64,000 nucleotides of DNA from an uncultured Bacteroidia bacterium (GCA_902776565.1 CACYQN010000002.1:1-64000), one strand, 5' to 3'; counted from the stretch's first letter, positions 17,843-26,253 are shown. The notes: a model not told the origin generated them from the sequence alone. A program made the numbers and translations.

Positions 17843-17863
17843 TAACGCATAAATTTTAAGACA

Positions 17864-18313
17864 ATGAAAAAGAACATTTTGATTTTAGTATTGGCATTGT
17901 TGCTTGGAATGGGCAACGCATTCGCACAGGAACAGAAGGCAGCAAAACAGAACGAAAAGATTTCGGAAGTTATTTTGGCAACCGAAATGCACTGCCAGAA
18001 TTGCGCCGACAAGGTTGCTAAGCAGTTGGCATACACCAAGGGTGTTATCGATGTGCAGGCAAATCACGAGAAGGACGCAGTGTACATTAAGTACCGCAAC
18101 GACCGCACCGACACCGAAAAGTTGATTGCATCGCTCAAGGAAATCGGCTACACAGCAACAGTTTTCAACGCTGGTCACCAGTGCCCACACGCAAAGAACG
18201 GAGCTTGCTGCGGAAACCATGCTGGTTGCAGCCACTCACACGATGCTCAGAAGACTTCGGGTTGCAGCGGAAATCACACCGAATGCCAGCACAAGCACGA
18301 TGCTACAAAGTAA
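17864..18313 (+). CDS. Exported heavy-metal-associated (HMA) domain protein
   Basis: This 149-residue protein has a signal peptide (1-22, ending NAFAQ), a CopZ-like HMA domain (about 34-102) with the metal-binding MHCQNC motif at about 43-48, and a C-terminal tail unusually rich in His and Cys (HQCPHAKNG, CCGNHAGCSHSHD, CSGNHTECQHKHD). Two metal-binding modules in one exported protein suggest a periplasmic metal chaperone or buffer for the neighbouring receptor system. It is followed by a strong terminator. Confidence 0.86.
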   Translation: MKKNILILVLALLLGMGNAFAQEQKAAKQNEKISEVILATEMHCQNCADKVAKQLAYTKGVIDVQANHEKDAVYIKYRNDRTDTEKLIASLKEIGYTATVFNAGHQCPHAKNGACCGNHAGCSHSHDAQKTSGCSGNHTECQHKHDATK

Positions 18314-18321
18314 TCTGATAT

Positions 18322-18353
18322 AAAATGCGGGTGGATTCCATCCGCATTTTTTT
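18322..18353 (+). terminator. Terminator of the HMA gene
   Basis: A 14-bp stem (18322-18335 with 18337-18350, one wobble pair) with essentially no loop beyond one base is followed by a run of T. It lies nine bases after the HMA stop codon. Confidence 0.75.
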
Positions 18354-18404
18354 ATTAAAACACATATAGAGCTTTAGTGAACCTAACTTCCAATATATCA
18401 ATTC

Positions 18405-18710
18405 CGCTCGAGCCGCGGAGGCTTTTACTTTTTTTGTCACCAAAAATAGTAAACAAAAAAAGTGTGCCCGCTGAGTCTGCTTCGCTAAAAATCGGCAGCA
18501 CTACGCTAAAAGTCAGAAACTTGTCTGCGTTTCACTCCGACTTCAAACAGACTGACTTTTTACGCTCCGTTTTTCCGATTTTCTTAACGCTCACCAGCCA
18601 AGGCGGCAATCAAGGTATACTCCGCTCCGCTTCGTATTTTTTAAAAAGGTCGCAGAAATTCGTCTTCGTGGAAATGCGTGACCGCCATAGGCTTGTTCGG
18701 GCAGAATAAA
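18405..18710. repeat. Gene-free region, probable interspersed repeat
   Basis: The 406-bp gap between the HMA gene and the next small gene holds T-rich runs with a near-palindromic TTTTTTTGTCACC block, repeated CGCTCCG and ACGCTAAAA words, and no convincing coding region. An ORF at 18377-18709 has biased composition and no start context. The composition recalls repeat segments I have seen between genes in other Bacteroidota. No second copy is present in the window. Confidence 0.35.
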
Positions 18711-18720
18711 GATTCTGACT

Positions 18721-19086
18721 ATGAAATTTTGGTTCAAAATATTGTCACTTTGCCTTACGCTTCTGATTCTCACCAGAAGCGCCTCGCTGTACGCATTCTG
18801 CACCGACGAAAACGCATTCGTAAGCAAAAGCCAGAAGACGGAACTGCTTGTCGCACAGAACGACAATTATACGCTCGTCATCACCGACAGAACCAAGGTA
18901 ATCGACAACAGCCAGCCGCAGAAAAGCAGATTCGGCAGTTCCCCACTCGACTACCACAACATACTGATTGACAAGGCAAATACGACTATACGATTTTCGC
19001 AATCGGTCACATTCCAGACCAAGACAGAAAACAAAGCAATTTTCAAAGAGCATTATCTGACATTTCCATTCCATAATTTTTACTGA
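18721..19086 (+). CDS. Small secreted hypothetical protein
   Basis: This 121-residue protein has a clear signal peptide (ILSLCLTLLILTRSASLYA, cleavage about residue 25). The mature part (about 96 residues) contains a beta-strand-like segment NYTLVITDRTKVID and ends FPFHNFY. No family is recognised. It lies directly after the repeat-like region and 50 bp before the second MITE-like copy. Codon use looks ordinary, and the signal peptide argues that it is real. Confidence 0.5.
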   Translation: MKFWFKILSLCLTLLILTRSASLYAFCTDENAFVSKSQKTELLVAQNDNYTLVITDRTKVIDNSQPQKSRFGSSPLDYHNILIDKANTTIRFSQSVTFQTKTENKAIFKEHYLTFPFHNFY

Positions 19087-19101
19087 TAAGGGGAAAAACG
19101 C

Positions 19102-19121
19102 CCCTTCGACTGACGCTCAGG
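19102..19121. repeat. Short interspersed motif, partner of 6488-6507
   Basis: CCCTTCGACTGACGCTCAGG recurs in inverted orientation at 6488-6507 with one difference. Confidence 0.4.
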
Positions 19122-19136
19122 GTGCGAAGAATAACC

Positions 19137-19305
19137 GTCATTCCACAAGTCAGAACATACACGCGATACTGAAAGTGGAGCGTTGTAATGTTCGACTATG
19201 CGGAATCTCCATAAAAAACGCATTAGGATAGCAATTAGGAGATTCCGCATAGACAGGCTCACAAGACACGTTCCTTAGTCTGTTCGCTTTGTCTTGCGGA
19301 ATGAC
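19137..19305. repeat. MITE-like interspersed repeat, copy B
   Basis: This 169-bp element has terminal inverted repeats GTCATTCC/GGAATGAC and is homologous along its length to 17598-17780. It contains the inner inverted repeat TGCGGAATCTCC...GGAGATTCCGCA, which is intact here and partly decayed in copy A. It carries no transposase, so movement would need one supplied in trans. Confidence 0.7.
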
Positions 19306-19353
19306 GAAAAAAAACGCATAATCAATTATTAATCAGAAAAAAAACAAACAAAA

Positions 19354-19806
19354 ATGGACAGCAATATAATTTTAGGTATCGCAATCACGATAGCAGTGAT
19401 TATACCAGTAGTAATACTTGCCACATCGGGCAAGAGGAAACAAAAGAGAAGCATTGAAAAATTCAGGAAATTTACCACAAGCAACGGCCTTGAACTCAGC
19501 GAGTTCGACTGCTGCGACCTCGGCTTAATCGGCATCGACAGCAAGGCAAAGAAACTTGCCTACCTGCCCAAAGGCGGCGACGGCATAATCATCGACCTGC
19601 ACGATGCAAAAAGCAGCAACAGCCGTACCTCGTCGGAAAACACCCAAGGAGAAATCATCGACAAGCTCGTGATTGACATTGAGTTCAAGGAAGGCAAAGG
19701 CACGAAGATTCTGCCACTATTCTCGTCGGAGAACAAACTCGCCCTCGATGCCGAAAAGGTTATCACCGAAAAGTGGAACAGGACGATTGAAGCAAACTTA
19801 GCGTAA
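19354..19806 (+). CDS. Membrane-anchored hypothetical protein
   Basis: This 150-residue protein has one N-terminal transmembrane helix (IILGIAITIAVIIPVVILATS) followed by a basic stretch (GKRKQKRS) and a soluble cytoplasmic domain of about 115 residues with alternating strand-like segments (KLAYLPKGGDGIIIDLHD, KLVIDIEFKEG). No family is recognised. It resembles small PH-like or lipid-sensing membrane proteins only in outline. Confidence 0.6.
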   Translation: MDSNIILGIAITIAVIIPVVILATSGKRKQKRSIEKFRKFTTSNGLELSEFDCCDLGLIGIDSKAKKLAYLPKGGDGIIIDLHDAKSSNSRTSSENTQGEIIDKLVIDIEFKEGKGTKILPLFSSENKLALDAEKVITEKWNRTIEANLA

Positions 19807-19826
19807 TTTAAACAAGCGAAATCATG

Positions 19827-19858
19827 AAAGAAGCGGACATTTTCGTATCCGCTTCTTT
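19827..19858. terminator. Bidirectional terminator between convergent genes
   Basis: AAAGAAGCGGA (19827-19837) pairs exactly with TCCGCTTCTTT (19848-19858) around a 10-base loop. It sits between the convergent genes ending at 19806 and 19884. Confidence 0.7.
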
Positions 19859-19883
19859 GTATCTTCAAACCTTGAATAGATTT

Positions 19884-20519
19884 CTAGAAATAAACTATTA
19901 CTCGTTTTACTATACCATCATCCACTTTCAGTTCCGTCCAGTTGCCCTGCTCGTCCTTCGTTACAATCTCAACATCCAGCGACCATTCATCACGGGTATC
20001 CTCAGCCATATCTTCATCTACGAAATTGTACCTTATAATATTTCCTTCTTCATCATACTCAAGATGACACTCGGAATAATAAGCGCCATCACCGCCAGCA
20101 GTAAGCACGAGACGCATATTCTCCTTGTCGTAGTCGTACATCGCACTTCCGCCCGGACCATCGTATGTTGAAACAATGTAGCCGTCATCGTCCCTGCCAA
20201 TCTGAACACCGGTTTCGCCAGAATATTCGGTGGCATAATCAACAAGATTGCCTTTCTCATCGAATACGGCTTTTCTACCGCCAGGATATTCAACAGATTT
20301 CACATGTCCATGCACTTCCATAAATGCCAAGTCGGGCGTTATGAAAACTGGTTCTGGCTCGGACTCCGCAACATTATCCGCCACAACGCTGTCATTGACA
20401 ACAGTATCCACAACTGCGATTTCATCGTTTTTTTCTGTTTCGCTTGACTTGGGCGAACACGACAAAGCAAAAAACAGTGGCAATAAAGCAATAAATGATG
20501 CTAATGGTTTAAGTTTCAT
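19884..20519 (-). CDS. Lipoprotein with RHS/YD-like repeats, unknown function
   Basis: This 211-residue predicted lipoprotein has the signal LASFIALLPLFFALSC with the lipobox cysteine at about 21, then an acidic, Ser/Thr/Val-rich linker. The body contains repeated tracking strands (YPGGRKAVFDEKGNLVDY, CHLEYDEEGNIIRYNF, TKDEQGNWTELKV) resembling the DxxGNxxxxxY pattern of RHS/YD repeats. The ATG at 20519 gives a proper lipoprotein signal, and an upstream in-frame ATG lies inside a heptamer repeat array. The function is unknown. Confidence 0.72.
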   Translation of the reverse strand: MKLKPLASFIALLPLFFALSCSPKSSETEKNDEIAVVDTVVNDSVVADNVAESEPEPVFITPDLAFMEVHGHVKSVEYPGGRKAVFDEKGNLVDYATEYSGETGVQIGRDDDGYIVSTYDGPGGSAMYDYDKENMRLVLTAGGDGAYYSECHLEYDEEGNIIRYNFVDEDMAEDTRDEWSLDVEIVTKDEQGNWTELKVDDGIVKRVIVYF

Positions 20520-20533
20520 ACAATAAATTAAAT

Positions 20534-20575
20534 GTTCAACGTTCAATGTTCAAGGTTCAAGGTTTAATGTTCAAT
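20534..20575. repeat. Heptamer array GTTCAAN, six units
   Basis: Six head-to-tail 7-bp units occur (GTTCAAC, GTTCAAT, GTTCAAG, GTTCAAG, GTTTAAT, GTTCAAT). The array fills most of the 64 bp between the SIMPL-domain gene and the lipoprotein start, that is, the lipoprotein's 5' region. Confidence 0.85.
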
Positions 20576-20583
20576 GGATTCTA

Positions 20584-21297
20584 TTATTTCAAGAAATATT
20601 CAATCGTTGTCACAACCCTTACCATTTTAATATAAGGTGTATTTTCGTCGCGGTCGTAAATAGAGAACTGACCTTGCGAAGCAGTCTTTATTCCACCAAG
20701 AGTACTTTCCGAATCGGCAGCAAACTTTTCGGCCACAGCTCGTGCATTGCGGGTAGCTTCCTCCACCATTTCAGGTTTAAGTTCGTTGAGTCCGTTGAAC
20801 GAAAAACTTGTCTGGTGCTCCCAGCTCGACTCGCAAGTGATTCCTGCGCTAAGGAATTCATCCTGACGCGAAATAAGGTCACGAACCTTGTCAACCTGGT
20901 CGGAAGCAACGGTAATAACCGACTTCAACTGGTAGCGGTAAGGAATTGTGTTAGATGACCAGCGGTCGGCCTCGCGGTCGTCGGCAGAAATCGGAGCAAC
21001 ACTTATTTCATCGGCAGAAATACCATTCTCCTTCAAGAAGTTAACGATAAATTTGTTCTTCTGATTGACTGTCGAATACAGCTCCGACATGTCGTTTCCG
21101 ACTTCCTTGAACACAATCGGCCAAATCACATGGTCGGCTTTCACCTCGCGCTCCGACAAACCCTTTACAGAAACAAACCTGTCCTTATCGGCATAGCTGC
21201 CAATTCCCAACTTAACAAAAACGCCATGACCAATAAGACCAATCACCAAGCCCAACATTATCAAAAGGGCCGAAACAATAACATTCTTTGTATTCAT
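20584..21297 (-). CDS. SIMPL domain (DUF541) protein
   Basis: This 237-residue protein has an N-terminal transmembrane/signal segment (VIVSALLIMLGLVIGLIGHGVF) and a periplasmic SIMPL domain. The family pattern VKGLSEREVKADHVIWPIVF starts the domain and ARAVAEKFAADSESTLGGI lies near its end. The biochemical function of SIMPL proteins is not settled, although oxidative-stress and outer-membrane links have been proposed. The ATG at 21297 is used in preference to a TTG two codons earlier. It may be co-transcribed with the downstream lipoprotein gene. Confidence 0.85.
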   Translation of the reverse strand: MNTKNVIVSALLIMLGLVIGLIGHGVFVKLGIGSYADKDRFVSVKGLSEREVKADHVIWPIVFKEVGNDMSELYSTVNQKNKFIVNFLKENGISADEISVAPISADDREADRWSSNTIPYRYQLKSVITVASDQVDKVRDLISRQDEFLSAGITCESSWEHQTSFSFNGLNELKPEMVEEATRNARAVAEKFAADSESTLGGIKTASQGQFSIYDRDENTPYIKMVRVVTTIEYFLK

Positions 21298-21669
21298 AAT
21301 CAATAAATTTATTTTTCTGCAAATATTCTAAATTTTAGGGAAACGACCAAGCTATTTTTTCATTTTTGCACAAAAAAAAGGTGCCTAATATTTGGGGGTA
21401 TATCAGACACCAAAAATAAACCAATCTATGAAAAAATGAAAAAAATGAAAAAAATTAAGATGCATTTTCATTTGCATTCCTTGCTGTCAATTCGTTCATT
21501 AACATCCGAAATGCGAGGCAAATTTAATGCTTCATTTTTTTACAAAGAAACAAAAAAATGAAATAATATACTTCATCCATATATTTTTTAAACAAACACA
21601 CCTAAAATAGATACAAAAAAAATACCACATTATCATTCAACCGACGTTACACGCAAGGATTCTAACGTT

Positions 21670-21726
21670 CGGTCGCGGCACACCACGACACAACATCAAA
21701 CGGTCGCGGCACGCCACAACGCAACA
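21670..21726. repeat. 26-bp tandem direct repeat, two units
   Basis: Positions 21670-21695 and 21701-21726 share the start CGGTCGCGGCAC and differ at three bases, with a 31-bp period. The GC-rich units contrast with the AT-rich surroundings. Confidence 0.8.
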
Positions 21727-21761
21727 GATTATCCATCGTCAACCTTCAGCTCAGCGAAGCT

Positions 21762-21796
21762 AATTATTAATTGTTAATTGTCAATTATCCATTATT
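21762..21796. repeat. Heptamer array AATTRTY, five units, overlapping a promoter
   Basis: AATTATT, AATTGTT, AATTGTC, AATTATC and CATTATT follow in register. The last unit runs into the TATTTTTG promoter element at 21793-21800, so unit number would change the spacing upstream of the -7 element. Confidence 0.75.
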
Positions 21797-21800
21797 TTTG
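21793..21800 (+). promoter_or_regulatory. -7 element abutting the MnmD-like gene
   Basis: TATTTTTG ends five bases before the proposed GTG start at 21805, the same geometry as at 11915-11928. Confidence 0.5.
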
Positions 21801-21804
21801 CCCC

Positions 21805-22476
21805 GTGAATACTGAAATTATCAGCACAGGCGACGGTTCCTGCACACTTAGGAACGAATACTTTGGCGAAACATACCATAGTATTAATGGCGCTGTCGCC
21901 GAATCGGTGCACATTTTCATAAACCTCGGACTGCGCAGTTTCTGCAAACAAAACATCAGCATATTGGAAATCGGCTACGGCACAGGACTTAACGCAATAC
22001 TAACCTTCATTGAGAACCAGTCGCTTGGCAACATTATATTCTACCACGGCATCGAGAAATTCCCTATTGACAAGGAAACATTCCTGCAATTCGTAAGCCA
22101 CACGCCAGACATTTTTTCAAAACTCGATGACGACACGGCAATAAAATTCTGCGACAACTGGAACTCGGAAATAGAAATCTCCCCTACTTTCCATCTGCTA
22201 AAGCAAAACATTGATTTTGAGAGCTTTGTCCCAAATAGGAAATACGACCTTATATACTTTGATGCCTTCTCGCCAGAAACCCAACCCGAAATGTGGACAT
22301 TGGAAAACCTTCAAAAAATTATTAACAACCTTGCCCCCGACGGCATTTTCGTCACCTATTGCTGTAAAGGCATCTTGAAGCAGAATCTACGTGATTTAGG
22401 CCTGATTGTCAAGCGAATGCCCGGACCAAAAGGCAAACGCCACGTCATACGCGCAACAAAAAACTTAGCACACTGA
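21805..22476 (+). CDS. MnmD-like tRNA wobble-uridine methyltransferase
   Basis: This 223-residue protein corresponds to the methyltransferase half of MnmC (MnmD), which methylates 5-aminomethyl-2-thiouridine at tRNA position 34. Motif I is ILEIGYGTGLNAIL, and DAFSPETQPEMWT matches the family's DAFSPxxNPExW signature. The C-terminal RMPGPKGKRHVIRA is also typical. No ATG fits, so the GTG at 21805 was chosen because conserved residues begin right after it and a promoter element precedes it closely. Confidence 0.85.
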   Translation: MNTEIISTGDGSCTLRNEYFGETYHSINGAVAESVHIFINLGLRSFCKQNISILEIGYGTGLNAILTFIENQSLGNIIFYHGIEKFPIDKETFLQFVSHTPDIFSKLDDDTAIKFCDNWNSEIEISPTFHLLKQNIDFESFVPNRKYDLIYFDAFSPETQPEMWTLENLQKIINNLAPDGIFVTYCCKGILKQNLRDLGLIVKRMPGPKGKRHVIRATKNLAH

Positions 22477-22600
22477 GACCGTCGAAGTGTTGAATAAAAG
22501 AAAAGATACTAACATTTCCATATAATTTGTTTCACGAAACGATTTTATTAGTATTTTCGCGACTTGATTGTTTGTGTACATAATTTTAAATTTAAATATC

Positions 22601-25600
22601 ATGAGAGAACTTAGACAAATTCTAATGCTCGCAGTGTTCGCATTGATGACCTTAGTTACATTCGGTCAGAAATACAACTCGCTGTGGGTTGATGGACGTA
22701 TCTACTTCAAGGTAAGTAACAGCGTATCGCTTGACGTCCCGAACGAGAACGGCAGAATCATGCCGAAAGACTTGCCATTCCTTGGCGATTTAGTCGAAGA
22801 ATACCAAATTACAAATGTTGACATGCCGTTCCTTTCGGCAAGTAGCAACTCCATCAGGCACACTTGGAGAATGGACTTTGGTGCAATCGACAAGATTGAA
22901 TCGCTGATTAAAGACATGGAAAAAATCGGTGTTGTTGAGTATGCAGAACCAGCTCCTCTGTTCTTCATTTCTCAAACTGTTAATGATCCCTACTACAATA
23001 GGACATTGAACTACACACCATCGGGATTGGAATTCTTATATGGTTCTGCTTTTTCTGTTAATTCATCGTGGCACTTAGACCTGATAAATGCAGAAGAAGC
23101 ATGGGACGAAACCGACGGAAGCGATGAAATTACGGTTGCAGTCCTTGACAATGCAATCTATATTGACCACGAAGACCTTACCCATATGATTGACCGCGAA
23201 AACTCAATCGACCTTGGTGACGGCGACAACGACCCGAATCCCCCAGTTGCCAATTACATCTGGTCGCACGGAACTCACTCGGCTGGCCTTATCGGTGCAG
23301 AAAAGAACAATAACATCGGCGTCGCATCAATCGGTAGCGGTGTAAAAATCATGGCAGTTAAGCTCGGAACCGATGCAAGCGACGGTCAGTCGATGGCAGC
23401 TGGTTTCGAAGGTATCATCTATGCAGCTGACCACGGAGCAGACGTAATCAACATGTCGTGGGGTAGCCCGCAGTTCTTCCAGACAATGCAGAACATTGTA
23501 AACTATGCATACAACAAGGGTTGTATCTTGTTAGGTGCAGCTGGCAACAATGGTAATGGCGCCGAATCACAGATGAACGAAGATATTCCAGTAAACTATA
23601 CCGGTTACCCGGCAGCCCTCGAACATGTAATCGCTGTCGGTTCATGCAACTCTGATGATAAAAAATCGGATTTTTCATGCTACGGCACATGGCTCGACCT
23701 CCTTTCTCCAGGTGGATATGCATACCAAGCAACAGGAATGATGCCTATAACTAGTTTCTCGGTTTTGAGCACAACATATAATACCGCAGGCACATTCGGA
23801 GAAATGTTAAGTGGCCAATTAGGCGGTGTTACAGGAGGTGAAATGGAATTTCCGACTGGTGGCGCTGGTTCATGCGGTGTATCAGGCCAATACGACATTA
23901 TGCAGGGAACATCAATGGCCTGCCCTGTAGCATCTGGTCTTGCTGGTCTTGTTCTCTCGAAGAACCCAACCCTTACCCCCGAAGAACTTACAGCAGTAAT
24001 GAAAAGCACCTGCGTAAATGTTGACGCACTTAACCCCGAATTTGTTGACAGCATGGGTGCTGGCCGTATCGATGCATACGCAGCAGTTCACGCAGCCGGT
24101 TTGCTCAACATGGACCTTGTTGCCGACTTCGAAGCTAGCGAAGTTATTCTTGCTGTTGGCGATGCAATCAACTTCACCGACAGAACCATTGGAACTCCTA
24201 CTTCATGGTCATGGGAATTTGAAGGCGGAACACCAGCAACTTCAACCGACCAGAACCCACAGAACATAGCATACAACGAAGAAGGTATCTATCAGGTAAG
24301 ACTTACCGTAACAGACGGCACAAATACCGATTCAGAAACAAAGACATACTTCATCCTTGTAGGACAAAGCACCACCCTCGGCGAAAGCGCATGGGAAGAA
24401 CAGAATACTCATTTCGCGACACAATACAGAGCTTCATACAACATCGAAATTGTTGACCCGCAGAATGTTTGGTTCACAACTATGAATGGTACAGATGGTA
24501 CCGTTGCTCGCGACTTTGGCGTAACCACTGACGGCGGAACAACTTGGGTTCCTAAGACTTTCAGCTACGATGCCGACTGGATGCCAGGTGACATAAGTGC
24601 AATCAGCGGAACTACCGCTTGGACAGCAAACTACAGCTCATCGGCAAACGGCAAGGGCGGTATCTTCAAGACTACCGACGGTGGTGATACATGGACTCGT
24701 CAGGGCGAAGAACTTTACCAGAACACAGCAAGCTTCCTTAACATAATTCACTTCTTTAACGAAAACGAAGGTTATGCACAGGGCGACCCAGTAAGCGGAA
24801 ACTTCGAAATCTTCAGGACTACCAATGGTGGTGAAACTTGGACTGCAGTTGAAGCACCTGCTGCACAAAGTTCAGAAGCAAGCACCGTTGGTCTCGACTG
24901 GGCAATCGGCGACATCGCATGGTTCGGAACTAGCAAGGGTAGAATCTACAAGACCACCGACAAGGGTGCAACTTGGACAGTCCTCAGCACTGGTACAACC
25001 AAGATGATTTCTGAAATGTCGTGGTCAGACGAAATGAACGGCGCTGTTACCGTCATGAACCTCAACCAGACAACGGGACAGACTTCCGACTGGCAGTTCC
25101 TCAGAACTACCGACGGTGGTGAAACTTGGAATGCAGTAAATGTTGCCGAAAACTATTTCTCATCATTCTGCCTTGTTCCTGGAACACCGGGTATGATTGT
25201 TGCAACAAAATCGGCATCCAGCCTTCCTGACAACTTCTCAGCTTACTCAACCGACGGTGGTACAACTTGGGAAGTACTTGACGACTCAATCCAATACATC
25301 CAAGTTAAAATGTACGACATCAACACCGGCTGGGCTGGCGGATTCAACTGGGACGAAAACAACGGCGGTATCTACAAGTGGAAAGGCATCAATATGGGCT
25401 TGCACTTCACATCGTTGCCAATCATAAACATAGATGAAGATGCCGAATACAACTACACCGTTACAGCAGAAAACGAAACCGGCAACCCGATTACAATAAC
25501 AATGACTAATGGTCCGGAATGGTTGACACTTGCTCAGACCAATGGTGAATACGTTCTTTCAGGAACTGCTCCTCACCTCAATGCTATATCACAGAATTTC

Positions 25601-26206
25601 AATGTCGTTCTTACAGCTGACGATGGTGATGAAACTGCAACACAACCATTTACAATAACTGTACATACAACCAACGTTGCACCAGAATTCACTTCGGAAC
25701 CTGTAACTACAGCAACTCAGAATGTTGAATATGTATATGAAATCACCTGCACCGATGCCGACAACGACGACCTTACAATTGAAATGACAACTGGTGCATC
25801 TTGGGCAACTTTGGTTGACCACGGCGACGGTACAGCAACCTTGAGCGGTACTCCGCTAACAGCAACGACTATTGGTAACGGTCCAAGCTTTGTAATCACA
25901 GTAGCAGATATGCTTTACACCACAACTCAACGTTTCAACGTTCGTATTGCAGCCAACACTTCTGTTGAAGACTTCGGTATGGGCGCAATTGAACTCTACC
26001 CGAACCCGACAGACGGAATGCTGACCGTTGAAAACTGCGAAGGTGCAAACTACGAAATCTTCGACATTACCGGAAAGGTTGTTGCCGCTGGTAACATAAC
26101 CAACAAGGTTCAGACAATAAACATTGCCGACGAAATTACCGGCAACTTGGTTATCAGAATAATCAACAACGACAAGGTTGTTACCCGTCCTATCGTTAAG
26201 TTCTAA
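22601..26206 (+). CDS. T9SS-secreted subtilisin-like protease with PKD, Asp-box propeller and sorting domain
   Basis: This 1201-residue secreted S8 serine protease has a signal peptide (1-22, ending TFGQ) and a propeptide-like region to about 165. The catalytic domain spans about 170-500, with Asp183 (AVLDNAI), His226 (SHGTHSAG), oxyanion Asn (AAGNNG) and Ser438 (GTSMACP). A PKD domain follows at about 508-588. Positions ~600-980 form a propeller with six Asp-box repeats of the form TxDGGxTW. Two cadherin/Ig-like domains come next, and the C-terminal sorting domain (IELYPNPTDGMLTVENC to KF) is of T9SS type A. The ATG at 22601 begins the signal peptide. It would digest or bind extracellular material at the cell surface. 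Confidence 0.93.
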   Translation: MRELRQILMLAVFALMTLVTFGQKYNSLWVDGRIYFKVSNSVSLDVPNENGRIMPKDLPFLGDLVEEYQITNVDMPFLSASSNSIRHTWRMDFGAIDKIESLIKDMEKIGVVEYAEPAPLFFISQTVNDPYYNRTLNYTPSGLEFLYGSAFSVNSSWHLDLINAEEAWDETDGSDEITVAVLDNAIYIDHEDLTHMIDRENSIDLGDGDNDPNPPVANYIWSHGTHSAGLIGAEKNNNIGVASIGSGVKIMAVKLGTDASDGQSMAAGFEGIIYAADHGADVINMSWGSPQFFQTMQNIVNYAYNKGCILLGAAGNNGNGAESQMNEDIPVNYTGYPAALEHVIAVGSCNSDDKKSDFSCYGTWLDLLSPGGYAYQATGMMPITSFSVLSTTYNTAGTFGEMLSGQLGGVTGGEMEFPTGGAGSCGVSGQYDIMQGTSMACPVASGLAGLVLSKNPTLTPEELTAVMKSTCVNVDALNPEFVDSMGAGRIDAYAAVHAAGLLNMDLVADFEASEVILAVGDAINFTDRTIGTPTSWSWEFEGGTPATSTDQNPQNIAYNEEGIYQVRLTVTDGTNTDSETKTYFILVGQSTTLGESAWEEQNTHFATQYRASYNIEIVDPQNVWFTTMNGTDGTVARDFGVTTDGGTTWVPKTFSYDADWMPGDISAISGTTAWTANYSSSANGKGGIFKTTDGGDTWTRQGEELYQNTASFLNIIHFFNENEGYAQGDPVSGNFEIFRTTNGGETWTAVEAPAAQSSEASTVGLDWAIGDIAWFGTSKGRIYKTTDKGATWTVLSTGTTKMISEMSWSDEMNGAVTVMNLNQTTGQTSDWQFLRTTDGGETWNAVNVAENYFSSFCLVPGTPGMIVATKSASSLPDNFSAYSTDGGTTWEVLDDSIQYIQVKMYDINTGWAGGFNWDENNGGIYKWKGINMGLHFTSLPIINIDEDAEYNYTVTAENETGNPITITMTNGPEWLTLAQTNGEYVLSGTAPHLNAISQNFNVVLTADDGDETATQPFTITVHTTNVAPEFTSEPVTTATQNVEYVYEITCTDADNDDLTIEMTTGASWATLVDHGDGTATLSGTPLTATTIGNGPSFVITVADMLYTTTQRFNVRIAANTSVEDFGMGAIELYPNPTDGMLTVENCEGANYEIFDITGKVVAAGNITNKVQTINIADEITGNLVIRIINNDKVVTRPIVKF

Positions 26207-26224
26207 TAATCAACAACAAACAAA

Positions 26225-26253
26225 AATAAAGGCCGCCAAAAGCGGTCTTTATT
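26225..26253 (+). terminator. Terminator of the subtilase gene
   Basis: AATAAAGGCCGC pairs with GCGGTCTTTATT (11 of 12 positions) around a five-base loop and is followed by a T-rich run. It lies 18 bases after the stop codon. The remaining gap to 26448 is AT-rich with no gene. Confidence 0.75.

Larger units (their letters stand above)
21298..21804. other. 507-bp gene-free AT-rich region with several repeats
   Basis: No convincing gene lies here. The stretch contains a G-rich inverted repeat around 21380-21411 (GGTGCC...GACACC), A-rich runs, a 26-bp direct repeat (21670-21726), a heptamer array and the MnmD promoter. It separates divergent genes, so both promoters should lie here. Confidence 0.6.

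Noticed and set aside
18377..18709. 110-codon ORF between the HMA gene and the next gene
   Set aside because: Biased composition, no start context, no recognisable domain, and it lies in a repeat-like region.
20520..20546. Longer start for the lipoprotein at 20546
   Set aside because: It would add nine residues encoded by the heptamer repeat before a complete lipoprotein signal.
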